DNA from: Planctomycetota bacterium
GTDB taxonomy: Bacteria > Planctomycetota > UBA1135 > UBA2386
Direction of reading: 5' to 3'
Length of the DNA stretch: 64,000 nucleotides
Assembly: GCA_016794565.1 (NCBI GenBank)
Contig: JAEUHQ010000072.1
Location: 1 to 64,000, forward strand
Shown here piece after piece: positions 26,299 to 35,670 of the stretch (positions are counted from its first letter, which is position 1; each line of letters starts with the position of its first letter). The position numbers were made by a program, and so were the translations under genes. The notes under the pieces were generated by a model. That model had not been told where the DNA came from, searched no databases, and was given only the letters and a program-made list of their open reading frames with translations.

Positions 26299-27516
26299 TC
26301 AGCGGAGCACGCGGAACACCGTCGCGGCCGAGAGCGGGCGCAGGACGACTTCGCCGATCGGATCGCCGTCGCCCTCGAGGCGCAGCGATCCGGCGGCTGC
26401 TTCGTAGCGGAACTGGCGCGGGGAGCGACCGTCCGCAGCGGAGAGCGTGAGCGTTTGGTCGCGTTCGTCCAGGGTGGCACGGAACCGTTCGCAGCGGCCG
26501 TCCGCGTTCTCTACCACCACGCCGCCGCGGTCGCCGATCACGACGCGCCACCAGCGAGCGGTGTCGGTGCGCAGCGGCGCCGCGTCGGCGCCGTCGCGCA
26601 CGAAGCGATCGACCGCGTAGACGCCGTCGAGCGGACCCTTCGGCGCGCTTGGCCGGCCGAGCTCGATCGCGGCCGCGATCGGTCCGCCGATCGCGAGGAC
26701 GACGACCGCCGGCTTCAGCACGAGGCGGAGCTTGCGCAGCCGCGGGCCCGCCGCCAACGGAGCATCGCCCGCGGGCTCTGCCGGCAGATCGAGCACGAGT
26801 ACACGCAGCAGGCGCGCCGCGTCGCGCGATGCGAGCACGAGTGCTGCGAGGAAGAGCAGGGACGCCGCTCGCTTGACGGGCACGTCGTACGCGAAGTTCA
26901 GCATCACGACGTTCGCGAGCACACCTGTCAGGATCAGCGCGCCGAGCGTCGTCGTGCGGCGCCAGAAGAGCAGCGCGCCGCCGAGCACCTCGCCGAGCCC
27001 GCCGAACACGGTGTACGCCGGCGAAGTGCCCATGAACGCCCAGAGCAGCGACATGGGGGAGCGTTGGCCGAGCGGGCGCAGCAGTTCCTCGGCCGACGGC
27101 ACGGGGAACTGCACGGGCACGACCTTCAGCCCGCCGTAGACGAGCATCACGATGGCGACGAGGTAGCGCAGCGTCACACGCATCGCGCCGGCGAAACGGT
27201 CGTGACGGCGCGCCCGGCCGAGTGCGGTCCACAGCGCGGCGACGGCGACCGCGAGCGCCATGTCCCCTGCGAGTTCCAGCACGACCGCGTGTCCGTCACT
27301 GCGCGCCGCGAGCCGATCGACCCATTCGACGCCGGCGGGCCACACAGCTGCGAACGCCGCGCGGGCGGCGTTCCGAAGACTCGCCGCGGCGCCGCGGGCT
27401 CCGTTCGTCGTGTCCCCGAGCGAGGCGAGGAGCTGGATGCCGAACAAGGCGACACCGGTCCGGAAGATCCACAGCCGACGACGGGTCCAGTCGCCGGGAT
27501 CGAGGGTCGTGCTCAT
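26299..27516 (-). CDS. DoxX-family membrane protein with C-terminal soluble domain
   Basis: A 405-residue membrane protein. About seven to eight TM helices lie in residues 15-290. The core YGGLKVVPVQFP, followed by SPMSLLWAFMGTSPAYTVFGGLGEVLGG and NVVMLNFAYDVPVKRAASLL, is characteristic of a DoxX-like family. The C-terminal 110 residues are soluble and strand-rich (DGVYAVDRFVRDGADAAPL, RWWRVVIGDRGGVVV, FRYEAAAGSLRLEGD). Function unknown; a membrane redox or stress role is speculative. The ATG at 27516 is the first in a good context. It is convergent with the small MscS-linked gene (11-bp gap). Confidence 0.82.
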   Translation of the reverse strand: MSTTLDPGDWTRRRLWIFRTGVALFGIQLLASLGDTTNGARGAAASLRNAARAAFAAVWPAGVEWVDRLAARSDGHAVVLELAGDMALAVAVAALWTALGRARRHDRFAGAMRVTLRYLVAIVMLVYGGLKVVPVQFPVPSAEELLRPLGQRSPMSLLWAFMGTSPAYTVFGGLGEVLGGALLFWRRTTTLGALILTGVLANVVMLNFAYDVPVKRAASLLFLAALVLASRDAARLLRVLVLDLPAEPAGDAPLAAGPRLRKLRLVLKPAVVVLAIGGPIAAAIELGRPSAPKGPLDGVYAVDRFVRDGADAAPLRTDTARWWRVVIGDRGGVVVENADGRCERFRATLDERDQTLTLSAADGRSPRQFRYEAAAGSLRLEGDGDPIGEVVLRPLSAATVFRVLR

Positions 27517-27642
27517 GGGGCGCCGTGCGGCGTCTACGCGCAGCCGATGGGGCGGCGAAGAGTCGGGCGAAGTTCGTGACGTGGCGGCGAGCGCAGCCAA
27601 GTGGAACTCGCCCGGCCCGGCTCTCGTGCCCATGATGGCCGC

Positions 27643-27999
27643 ATGGTCGATCTCACCGCGATTGCCACGTCCTTGCCCGATGTGACCACCGGCGTCGCGT
27701 GCGCCGGCACGCCGATCGAGAGCACGACGTTCCTCACCAGCAAGAAGGCGTTCCTGTTCGTGTCGAAGAAGGATGTGCGGTTCAAACTCGCGGCGTCCGC
27801 GGCCGACGCGAAGAAGGCGGGCTGCGAGGTCGGGGCGAACGGCTGGGTGAAGATCCCGCTCGACGGGCTGCCGGCGGCGGCGGTCCTGAAGAAGTGGATC
27901 GCCGAGAGTCATTCGCTGATGGCGCCGGCGGCGAAGGCGCCGCGCGCGAAGGCCGGCGAGAAAGCCGCGGCGAAGAAGCGGGCGAAGCCCGGGCGCTGA
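27643..27999 (+). CDS. MmcQ/YjbR-like small protein with basic tail
   Basis: A 118-residue protein. Residues 1-90 look like the MmcQ/YjbR fold: ESTTFLTSKKAFLFVSKKDVRFKL, a GWVKIPLDGLP strand-turn and the final helix AAVLKKWIAESHSLM. The last 25 residues are Ala/Lys/Arg-rich (KAPRAKAGEKAAAKKRAKPGR), giving a basic tail. The family is thought to bind DNA or act in an unknown way. The ATG at 27643 fits the domain start better than the upstream TTG/GTG options. It is convergent with glyQ. Confidence 0.75.
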   Translation: MVDLTAIATSLPDVTTGVACAGTPIESTTFLTSKKAFLFVSKKDVRFKLAASAADAKKAGCEVGANGWVKIPLDGLPAAAVLKKWIAESHSLMAPAAKAPRAKAGEKAAAKKRAKPGR

Positions 28000-28013
28000 T
28001 TGCGCCGCCGTTG

Positions 28014-28943
28014 CTACGCCGACTTCGCGTCCGCCGCAGCCGCCATCTTCGCGAGCACTTCGTCGGCCCAGGCCTTCGGCGCCATCGGGAAGCCAAGGCG
28101 CGCGCGGCTCTCGAGGTAGCTCTGCGCCACGGCGCGCGCGAGGTTGCGGATGCGGCCGATGTAGCCCGCGCGTTCGGTGACGGAGATCGCGCCGCGGGCG
28201 TCGAGAAGGTTGAACGTGTGCGCCGCCTTCAACAACTGCTCGTACGCGGGCAGCGCGAGCTTCTCGTCCATCAGCTTCTTGCTCTGGCGCTCGTGCGCTG
28301 CGAACGCGGACAGCAGGAACTCGACGTCGCTGTGCTCGAAGTTGTACGCGCTCTGTTCGACCTCGTTCTGGTGGAACACGTCGCCGTACTTGATGCTGTC
28401 CGCATAGACGAGGTCGAAGACGTTCGACACGCCCTGCAGGTACATGCACAGGCGCTCGAGCCCGTACGTGATCTCGCCCGTGATCGGGCGGCAGTCGATG
28501 CCGCCGACCTGCTGGAAGTAGGTGAACTGCGTCACTTCCATGCCATTGAGCCACACTTCCCAGCCGAGGCCCCAGCAGCCGAGTGTCGGGTTCTCCCAGT
28601 CGTCCTCGACGAAGCGCACGTCGTTCTTCGTGAGGTCGAAGCCGATCGCGCGCAGCGAGCCGAGGTAGAGGTCGAGGATCTCGCGCGGCGACGGCTTCAG
28701 GACGACCTGGAACTGGTAGTAGTGCTGCAGCCGGTTCGGATTCTGCCCGTAGCGGCCGTCCTTCGGTCGCCGGCTCGGCTGCACGTACGCGGCGCGCCAG
28801 GGCTCGGGCCCGAGCGCGCGCAGGAACGTCGCGGTGTGGCTCGTGCCCGCACCGACCTCCATGTCGTACGGTTGCAGCAGCGCGCAGCCGTTCTTGTCCC
28901 AGTAGTCCTGGAGGCGGAGGATCAGCTGTTGGAACGTCAGCAT
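28014..28943 (-). CDS. glyQ: Glycyl-tRNA synthetase alpha subunit
   Basis: A 309-residue class II aminoacyl-tRNA synthetase subunit holding the catalytic site of the alpha2-beta2 glycyl enzyme. [19 protein letters not shown] at the N-terminus, [53 protein letters not shown] and [14 protein letters not shown] are strongly conserved; length matches the E. coli protein (about 303). It is separate from glyS (18194-20296) but on the same strand, and shares a 15-base promoter/leader block with it. Confidence 0.97.
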   Translation of the reverse strand: MLTFQQLILRLQDYWDKNGCALLQPYDMEVGAGTSHTATFLRALGPEPWRAAYVQPSRRPKDGRYGQNPNRLQHYYQFQVVLKPSPREILDLYLGSLRAIGFDLTKNDVRFVEDDWENPTLGCWGLGWEVWLNGMEVTQFTYFQQVGGIDCRPITGEITYGLERLCMYLQGVSNVFDLVYADSIKYGDVFHQNEVEQSAYNFEHSDVEFLLSAFAAHERQSKKLMDEKLALPAYEQLLKAAHTFNLLDARGAISVTERAGYIGRIRNLARAVAQSYLESRARLGFPMAPKAWADEVLAKMAAAADAKSA

Positions 28944-28944
28944 C

Positions 28945-28960
28945 GAGGCGGCGGATCCTA
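28945..28960 (-). promoter_or_regulatory. glyQ promoter/leader block shared with glyS
   Basis: Minus-strand GTAGGATCCGCCGCC contains the -10-like TAGGAT (28960-28955) twelve bases before the glyQ ATG. The block is identical to the one before glyS. Confidence 0.5.
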
Positions 28961-29004
28961 CGCGGCTCCTCGGGTCGCGCCAGCGAATGGGAGCGGCGTG
29001 CGCG

Positions 29005-30453
29005 TCACTGGAAGGCGGTGGCGACCAAGTTGGTGAAGTGCGCGAACGGCAGACCCGGCGGCTCTTCGACGAGGCCCTGCACGAAGATCGGCAGACCCGA
29101 GAGGCCCGGCAGCGCGGGGATCACGATCGACACGGGCAGCGGCGCATCGAGCGCCTGGAAGTAGAAAGGCAGGTAGAGGGTCGGCGCGTTCGTGTCGAGC
29201 CAGAGGCTGCCCCACGGCGGCACGTCGACCGCGCCCGGCAGCGCGCCGAAGCCGATGCCGAGCAGCGCCGCGCGCAGCGTCGTGCCGTAGCCGGGCTGGC
29301 TCGCGAACTCGAGGTTCCACACGGCGCCCGGCGCGGGCGGTGCGACGTTCGTCACGTGGCGGTGCAGGTTCCACAGGATGCTGGGCGTCGTGCCGAGGCC
29401 GGCGAGCAGCAGGTCCGGGTCGCCGTCGCCGTCGAGATCGGCGGTGTCGCACTGCGAGGCCAGCGCGATCACCTGCGGCGGCAGTCGTGACGGCGCGTTG
29501 GTGAACACGCCGGTCCCGTTGTTCAGGAGCAGCGTCGGCAGGCCGTAGTTCAGGTTGCCGCGCCAGAGGTCGAGATCGCCGTCGCCGTCGACGTCCGCGA
29601 ACGCGGAGTTCGACGCCGAGCCGATGCCGCCCGGCATCGCTGCCCCGACGAAGAACGTGCCGTCGCCGTTGTTCACGAGGATGCGGTCGCCGAGGCCGCT
29701 GGCGCCGACGAAGAGGTCGAGGTCGCCGTCGGCGTCCACGTCGCCGATCGCGACGGCGGCGGGCGACGCGAGATTCGCCGGGAGACTGCTCGCGGTCGCG
29801 TCGCTGAACGTGCCGGCGCCGTCGTTGCGCCACAGCTGCAGGCCCGGGCGGAAGAACAGCAGGTCGAGGTCGAAGTCGCCGTCGACGTCGCACGCGATCA
29901 CCTGGAACGAAGTCCCCGTGAACGGCAGCGACGACGTGAAGACGCCCGTGCCGTCGTTGCGCAGCAGCTGGTCCTGGCCGTTGTCGAGGAACGAACCGCC
30001 GCACACGAGGTCCTGATCGCCGTCGCCATCCACGTCCGCCGCGACGACGCCGTGCACGTTCGGAATGCCGGACGGCAGGTTGGCGGAGATGTCGACCCAG
30101 CCGGTCGCCTGGTGACGGTAGATGCGGCGCTCGCCGGACCACGAGAAGAACAGTTCCTTCGTGCCGTCGCCGTCGACGTCGACGAACACTGCCGTGCGGA
30201 GGTTCGCGGGGAACGGCCCCGGCAGAGCCGTGGGTTCGAGCCGGCCCCCGCCCGCGTTCTCGTACAGGATCGGACCGAACGACGTGACCGCGAGCAGGTC
30301 GAGATCGCCGTCGGCGTCGAAGTCCGCCGTTTCGTAGCCGTTCACGAGCGGCACGGGGATGCCGGGCAGGGCCCATGGTTCGAACTGCGGCACCTGGGCC
30401 GCAGCGAACGGTCCGATGACGAGGCAGAGCGACCGCGGGAGGTTCGTGCGCAT
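29005..30453 (-). CDS. Secreted FG-GAP/VCBS repeat protein
   Basis: A 482-residue secreted protein. The signal peptide ([20 protein letters not shown]) supports the ATG at 30453 over the longer frame from 30573. Residues about 30-370 form a beta-propeller-type array of FG-GAP/VCBS repeats, each with a calcium loop such as [34 protein letters not shown] and [14 protein letters not shown] (seven or more copies). The last 110 residues form a beta-rich module ending [25 protein letters not shown], related to the ends of three other secreted proteins in this window. It is divergent from another FG-GAP protein. Confidence 0.9.
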   Translation of the reverse strand: MRTNLPRSLCLVIGPFAAAQVPQFEPWALPGIPVPLVNGYETADFDADGDLDLLAVTSFGPILYENAGGGRLEPTALPGPFPANLRTAVFVDVDGDGTKELFFSWSGERRIYRHQATGWVDISANLPSGIPNVHGVVAADVDGDGDQDLVCGGSFLDNGQDQLLRNDGTGVFTSSLPFTGTSFQVIACDVDGDFDLDLLFFRPGLQLWRNDGAGTFSDATASSLPANLASPAAVAIGDVDADGDLDLFVGASGLGDRILVNNGDGTFFVGAAMPGGIGSASNSAFADVDGDGDLDLWRGNLNYGLPTLLLNNGTGVFTNAPSRLPPQVIALASQCDTADLDGDGDPDLLLAGLGTTPSILWNLHRHVTNVAPPAPGAVWNLEFASQPGYGTTLRAALLGIGFGALPGAVDVPPWGSLWLDTNAPTLYLPFYFQALDAPLPVSIVIPALPGLSGLPIFVQGLVEEPPGLPFAHFTNLVATAFQ

Positions 30454-30888
30454 GATCGGAGTCGTGTCGGCGGTGATTCCGGGACGCAGTACGGTGTGCC
30501 AGGCCGGGCTTCGCGGGATGGTAGCGGCCCGACGCGTTCTGCGGTCCGGCCCGATCGAGGCGATTCGGCCCATCCGACGTTCGCTGTGCCGGCGGCGGGT
30601 GCGATCCCGTCACGACCCGTGCTCGGGCTGGTTCCGAGTCCCGCGGTCTGGCAGCGCTGCGGTGCTGTGGAAGCATCGAGCCAAGGGGCGAGCGGACCTA
30701 CGGACTCCGGACCACCGCTCGTCTTCACATCGGTCGCGGGTCCGATCGCAGCGGGTCGCAACGTCGGGTCGGGGTGGTTGATCTCCGGTTCGCGCGCGGG
30801 GTAGCCTTCCCCGCCTCTCTCCGGACCGGCCTTGCCTCTGTCGGCCGTTCCGGCTCGCCCCCTCAGTAGTTGCGACCCGAGGTTCCAC
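30454..30888. other. Divergent intergenic region between two FG-GAP genes
   Basis: 435 bp without a credible gene. It holds a likely promoter for the rightward gene (TTGATC, 18 bases, TAGCCT) and a weaker minus-strand TACCAT (30523-30518) for the leftward gene. Open frames crossing it are arginine/proline-rich shadows. Confidence 0.6.
30778..30807 (+). promoter_or_regulatory. Promoter for the 886-residue FG-GAP protein
   Basis: TTGATC (30778-30783), 18-base spacer, TAGCCT (30802-30807), a sigma70-like arrangement. It is the best -35/-10 pair I see in the window and lies about 80 bases before the GTG start. Confidence 0.5.
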
Positions 30889-33549
30889 GTGCGTTTCACC
30901 ATCGCCCGAAACACGCTCGCCGCGTCCGCGGTCTGCGCTCTCGTTCCCGCGTTGCCCGCTCAATGGGTGACGTTCCAAAATCAGACGAGCACTCGCCTCG
31001 TCGCTTCTGCCAGCCTGGGCTCCGCGGACACGCAGGAGAAGGACTACGCGTGGGCCGACTTCGATCAGGACGGTGACATCGATCTCGTCGTGGTCCGCAA
31101 GTCGCCGTTCACTTCGGGCGGCCATTTCCCGAACGTGCTGTTCATGAACGAGAACGGCGTGCTGACCGATCGCACGTCGACGCTGGCCTCGGCGTCCACC
31201 GTGCCGGGCAGCTCGGGCATGCTCGATGCGACCAACGACCGCGACGTCGTGTGCGTCGACGTGAACGGAGACGGTTGGATCGACCTCGTCACCGCGACCA
31301 CACTGACGGCCGGCAACCCGCAGTACATCCGCGTGCCCCGCGTCTACATCAACCGCGGCAACAACCTCGGCGGCGTGTGGCAGGGCTTCCTCTACGACGA
31401 CGCGCTGCGCATCAACGACATGCAGCCGGGCGCGAGCTGGAACGGCGAACAGCGCTTCTGCTCGGTCGCGGCGGGCGACGTCGATGGCGACGGCGACATG
31501 GACCTCTACTTCGGCGACTACCAGCAGGGCGGCACGCGCTCGCTGGACGTCGACGACCGCCTGCTGATCAACAACGGCAGCGGCTACTTCACCGACGAAT
31601 CGACCGCGCGGATGACGTTCCAGATGCTGGAATCGTCGTTCGGCATGAAGGTCGCGATGGTCGACATGAACGGGGACGGCAAGGTCGACATCCTGAAGGA
31701 CGACGCGTTGAACGCGCCGCAGCAGGTTTCGATCAGCTACAACAATCCGGCGGCGCCCGGGACGTTCAACGTCTACCAGCAGGCCTACGGCAACGCGCCG
31801 TACCACTTCGCGGTCGGCGATCTGAACGCCGACGGCCTGCCCGACATGATCTTCAGCGACGACGGGCAGGATCGCTACAAGCTGATGACGGGCACGAGCG
31901 GCGGGCTGGCCGTGTTCGGGTCCGAGACGGCGTTCTCGTACACCGGCGGAGGCGCCGACGACGGGTTCGGCGGCAACAACCTCATCGTCGATCTGAACAA
32001 CGACGGCTTCAACGACGCGATCATCGCGGACGTCGACGTCGACATCTCCGGCTGCAGCCGGCGGTGCCACATCTTCCACAACCTCGGCAACGCGCCGAAC
32101 GTCACGATGCAGGAAGAGCAGATCAGCGGTGCCATCTGTGGCATCCCGACGGCGAACCTGGTCGGCACGTTCGACGTCGCCGTCTTCGACATCAACGGCG
32201 ACGGGTGGAAGGACATGGTCATCGGTCGCTGCACCGGCACGGAGGTCTGGATCAACCAGCCGCCGGTCGGTCTGTCGTTCACCTATCCGGGCGGCCAGCC
32301 GGCGTTCGCGGCGCCGGGAGCGATTCGGACGATCGACGTCCAGGTCGCCGGCATCGGCGGCATCACGCCGGTCGCGGGCACGGGCAAGATCTACACGTCG
32401 GTCGACGGCGCGCCGTTCGTGCAGTCGAACCTGACCGATGTCGCGCCTGGCCTGTTCCGTGCCACGCTCCCGGCGATGCCGGCGTGCTCGGGCGACCTGC
32501 GCTACTACGTCACGGTGAACGGGTCCAACTCGGTCACCTACTCGAACCCGTCACTGGGTGCGGGCGGTGCGACGACGATCGTGTCCGCGGTTGGCCAGGG
32601 CGTCGTCTATGAAAACGACTTCGAAGGACCGACGACCGGTTGGACCGTGGTGAATGCTCCGGCTCTGACGGGCGGTGGCTGGGAAGTCGCGACGCCGAAC
32701 GGCACGACCAACCTCGGCCAGATCGCGGCTCCGTTCGAAGACGGGGAGCAGAACACGGCGCACACGAAGTGCTACGTGACCCAGAACGGCGTGCTCGGCG
32801 GCTCCGTGAACGCGGCGGACGTCGACGGCGGCCCGACCGACCTGATCTCACCGGGCATCGACCTGTCGGGCACCGACGGCGTCGTGTCCTACCGTCGCTG
32901 GCACTACAGCACGAGCACGCAGGACGTGATGACCGTGTCGGTGTCGGGTGACGGCGTCAACTGGACGACGGTCGAGACCGTCGTGCCGGTCATCACGCCG
33001 AACGCGAACGCGACGAACGACTGGGTCAGCCACTCGTTCCGTGTCGGCGACTTCATCACGCCGACCGCGTCGGTCTTCGTGCGCTTCCGTTCGTGGGACC
33101 AGGGCACGAACCACCCGGTCGAGTCCGGCGTCGACCTGTTCAGCGTCGAGGCCTACCAGTGCACGATGTGCCAGCAGGTGACTCCGCAGGCCGGACCCGG
33201 CAGCGCGGTCTACACGATCTGCGGTGGCGATCTGTCGTTCGGCACGACCGCGACGTGGTCGGTTCTCGGCATGCCGCCGGGCGCCGCCGTGTTCTTCGTG
33301 GCGAGCTTCTTCAACCTGCAGCAGACGTGGCCGTCGCCGGGCCCGGGTGCCGGCACGATCGTGGACACGAACTTCCCGTTGCTGTTCTTCTTCGGCAACG
33401 CGGACGCCCTTGGCAACATGGTCATCCCGGGGTTCCCGCCGGGAGGCATCGGTGACTTCGCGCTCTACAGCCAGGTCATCTACGTCGATGCGGCGCAGGC
33501 GCAGGGCTTCGGCTTCACCGACGTGGTGAAGATCCAGTTCAAGCCCTGA
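30889..33549 (+). CDS. Large secreted FG-GAP/VCBS repeat protein
   Basis: An 886-residue secreted protein. The start is taken as GTG at 30889 because it begins a signal peptide (VRFTIARNTLAASAVCALVPALPAQ) and follows a GAGG at suitable distance. Residues about 45-460 hold FG-GAP-type repeats with calcium loops (DFDQDGDIDLV, DVNGDGWIDLV, DVDGDGDMDLYFGD, DMNGDGKVDIL, DLNADGLPDMI, DLNNDGFNDAI, DINGDGWKDMV). Then comes an Ig-like domain (about 465-580), a jelly-roll-like domain with FEGPTTGW and DLISPGIDLSG (about 585-765), and the shared C-terminal module (about 770-886; ICGGDLSFGTTATWSV). Likely surface-exposed and adhesive or structural; this is inference. Confidence 0.88.
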   Translation: MRFTIARNTLAASAVCALVPALPAQWVTFQNQTSTRLVASASLGSADTQEKDYAWADFDQDGDIDLVVVRKSPFTSGGHFPNVLFMNENGVLTDRTSTLASASTVPGSSGMLDATNDRDVVCVDVNGDGWIDLVTATTLTAGNPQYIRVPRVYINRGNNLGGVWQGFLYDDALRINDMQPGASWNGEQRFCSVAAGDVDGDGDMDLYFGDYQQGGTRSLDVDDRLLINNGSGYFTDESTARMTFQMLESSFGMKVAMVDMNGDGKVDILKDDALNAPQQVSISYNNPAAPGTFNVYQQAYGNAPYHFAVGDLNADGLPDMIFSDDGQDRYKLMTGTSGGLAVFGSETAFSYTGGGADDGFGGNNLIVDLNNDGFNDAIIADVDVDISGCSRRCHIFHNLGNAPNVTMQEEQISGAICGIPTANLVGTFDVAVFDINGDGWKDMVIGRCTGTEVWINQPPVGLSFTYPGGQPAFAAPGAIRTIDVQVAGIGGITPVAGTGKIYTSVDGAPFVQSNLTDVAPGLFRATLPAMPACSGDLRYYVTVNGSNSVTYSNPSLGAGGATTIVSAVGQGVVYENDFEGPTTGWTVVNAPALTGGGWEVATPNGTTNLGQIAAPFEDGEQNTAHTKCYVTQNGVLGGSVNAADVDGGPTDLISPGIDLSGTDGVVSYRRWHYSTSTQDVMTVSVSGDGVNWTTVETVVPVITPNANATNDWVSHSFRVGDFITPTASVFVRFRSWDQGTNHPVESGVDLFSVEAYQCTMCQQVTPQAGPGSAVYTICGGDLSFGTTATWSVLGMPPGAAVFFVASFFNLQQTWPSPGPGAGTIVDTNFPLLFFFGNADALGNMVIPGFPPGGIGDFALYSQVIYVDAAQAQGFGFTDVVKIQFKP

Positions 33550-33580
33550 CCGCATGGGCGCCGCGTGCGCCCGACCTCGC

Positions 33581-33613
33581 CGGCCCCGCCGCGCTTCGCG
33601 CTCGGCGGGGCCG
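33581..33613 (+). terminator. Rho-independent-type terminator after the FG-GAP gene
   Basis: Perfect 11-bp stem CGGCCCCGCCG / CGGCGGGGCCG with an 11-base loop, 31 bases after the stop codon, followed by a short T run (cgtcgttt). Confidence 0.75.
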
Positions 33614-33762
33614 CGTCGTTTCCGGAGTTCCCATGCGGTGGTCTCCGCGGCCCGCTGCCGGCGGCGCGACGTGCTCGCTGACGGTGGAGCGTGCACTTCG
33701 CGTCGGGCGAAGGAATGTGTGGTGGGCCAGACTGCGGTGGCTCCGGGCTCGCGGGCCCCTGC

Positions 33763-33768
33763 TACACT
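33763..33768 (+). promoter_or_regulatory. -10-like TACACT before the DUF1111 gene
   Basis: TACACT lies about 60 bases before the chosen ATG (33829). No convincing -35 element is seen. Confidence 0.35.
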
Positions 33769-33828
33769 TCCGGGCCCATGCGTCGCCTGGCCCGGGCGAC
33801 ATCAACCCCGAAACGAAGAATGTCATCC

Positions 33829-35670
33829 ATGCGAGTTCTCGGCCGATCGGTCCTCTTCGTCGCCTTTGCAGCCCCCGTCGTCATGGCCCAGGCACCGCAG
33901 CCCAAGATGGGCGCTCCGTTGTCCGGTCTCAGCGCCGCCGAGCTGGCGCGCTTCACGCAAGGCAAGTCGGACTTCCAGCACACGTTCCAGCCGGCGGAAG
34001 GCCTCGGCCCGACCTTCAACCAGGCGAGCTGTGCCAGCTGCCACAACAACCCCGTCGGCGGCTCGGGCAGCATCAAGGTCACCCGCTTTGGCTTCTACGA
34101 TCCGAAGGGCATCGGCTGGGACCCGCTCTCGTCGCTCGGCGGCTCGCTGCTCCAGCTCAACACGATCAACATCGCGATCCAGGAAGTCGTGCCGCCGGAG
34201 GCGAACGTCACCGCGAACCGTGTGACGCCTTCGGCGATGGGTGACGGCCTGATCGAGGCGATCGCCGACGCGGACATCCTCGTGCGCGAGACCACGCCGC
34301 CCAACGCCAACATCAGCGGGCGGGCGCACATGGTGGTGCCGCTCGAGACTCCGGGCGGTGCCGCGCGGGTCGGTCGCTTCGGCTGGAAGGCCCAGGTCGC
34401 GACGGTCCTGACGTTCTCCGGCGATGCCTCGATGAACGAGATCGGTTTCACGAACGCGCTCGTTCCCAACGAGAACGCGCCGAACGGCAACACCGCGCTG
34501 CTGGCTCTGTACGACACCGTGCCCGATCCCGAGGATCAGCCGAACGGTCAGGGTCAGCGATTCATCGATCGCATCACCGACTTCCAGCGCTTCCTCGCGG
34601 CTCCGCCGCAGACGCCGCGCTCGGGCATGGCCGGCGAAGCGCTCTTCACGTCGGTCGGCTGCGCGGACTGCCACACGCCTTCGTACACGACGCGCAACGA
34701 TCCGGCGCTCGAGTCCGCGATCCGCAACAAGGTCATCCGGCCGTACTCCGACTTCTTGCTGCACGACATGGGCACGGCGGCGGACTTCATCGGCGACGGC
34801 GCTGCGGACATCCAGGAGCTGCGTACGCCGCCGCTCTGGGGTGTGCGCGTTCGCGACCCGATGTGGCACGACGGCCGCGTCATCGGAGGCACGTTCGAGC
34901 AGCGAATCCTGGGCGCCGTGACGCAGCACGCCGGCATCCTGAGCGAGTCGCGCCCGTCGGCGCTCGCGTTCCAGGCGCTGTCGCTGACCGACCAGCGCAA
35001 GGTCGTCGCGTTCCTCGATTCACTCGGCCGCGCCGAGTTCGACATCAACGGCGACAACGTGCGCGACCAGATCGACCTCGCCGCGTTCCGCGCCGCGATG
35101 AACGGCGGTCCCTACACTCCGGATTCGCCGGAAGCCGTGTTCGACTTCGACCAGGACGGTGACGTCGACACCACGGACCTCGCCAACTTCGCCCTCGTCT
35201 ACGAGGCCGACTGCGACGGCGACGGCATCACCGACCTCCAGCAGGTCCTGAGCGGTTTCCACGGTGACACGAACGGCAACTACATCCCGGACATCTGCGA
35301 GTACTGCCAGCCCGACCTCGGCTTCGCCGGTGCGGGCACGCTGCGCACGTCGATCTGCGGTGACGTGATGACGAACTGGGGCGACGTCGCGACGTGGGAC
35401 CTGTATGGCGCACCCGCCAACAGCGGCGTTCTCGTCGCGCTGTCTCCGACCGCGAGCCCGATGCAGTACTCGGCGACCGAGTTCCTCGTGCCGACGATGC
35501 CCTTCACGGCCCTGGTCAGCTTCCTCGTGACGGACGCCAACGGCCGCATCCGGCTCGGCTTCCTGGGCAGCAGCGGCCCGACCGTGACGTGGATCATCCA
35601 GGCCGCGGCGTTCAACGGCACGGAGATCGACCTGTCGAACGCGATCCAGTTCACGCTCGGGCAGTTTTGA
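33829..35670 (+). CDS. DUF1111 di-heme protein with dockerin-like EF-hands and C-terminal surface module
   Basis: A 613-residue secreted protein. Signal peptide 1-21. The DUF1111 (COG3488) domain spans about 25-400 with heme motifs SCASCH (Cys68, Cys71, His72, within GLGPTFNQASCASCHNNP) and GCADCH (Cys278, Cys281, His282). A dockerin-like calcium segment follows: DINGDNVRDQID (405-416), DFDQDGDVDTTD (439-450), then DCDGDGITD. Residues 493-613 are the same beta-rich module found in neighbouring secreted proteins (ICGDVMTNWGDVATWDLYG and a QAAAFNGTEIDLSNAI end). Redox role in the envelope is inferred. In-frame ATGs at 33778 and 33820 are alternative starts; 33829 gives the best signal peptide. 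Confidence 0.87.
   Translation: MRVLGRSVLFVAFAAPVVMAQAPQPKMGAPLSGLSAAELARFTQGKSDFQHTFQPAEGLGPTFNQASCASCHNNPVGGSGSIKVTRFGFYDPKGIGWDPLSSLGGSLLQLNTINIAIQEVVPPEANVTANRVTPSAMGDGLIEAIADADILVRETTPPNANISGRAHMVVPLETPGGAARVGRFGWKAQVATVLTFSGDASMNEIGFTNALVPNENAPNGNTALLALYDTVPDPEDQPNGQGQRFIDRITDFQRFLAAPPQTPRSGMAGEALFTSVGCADCHTPSYTTRNDPALESAIRNKVIRPYSDFLLHDMGTAADFIGDGAADIQELRTPPLWGVRVRDPMWHDGRVIGGTFEQRILGAVTQHAGILSESRPSALAFQALSLTDQRKVVAFLDSLGRAEFDINGDNVRDQIDLAAFRAAMNGGPYTPDSPEAVFDFDQDGDVDTTDLANFALVYEADCDGDGITDLQQVLSGFHGDTNGNYIPDICEYCQPDLGFAGAGTLRTSICGDVMTNWGDVATWDLYGAPANSGVLVALSPTASPMQYSATEFLVPTMPFTALVSFLVTDANGRIRLGFLGSSGPTVTWIIQAAAFNGTEIDLSNAIQFTLGQF

Noticed and set aside
30454..30888. Extra small genes in the divergent FG-GAP region
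   Set aside because: Frames there lack start signals and have shadow composition.
29005..33549. Periodic repeats, possible CRISPR or satellite
   Set aside because: The repeats are calcium-loop codons of FG-GAP proteins and vary between copies.
33778..33780. ATG 33778 as start of the DUF1111 protein
   Set aside because: Would place a charged 17-residue extension before the signal peptide; 33829 is better, though not proven.
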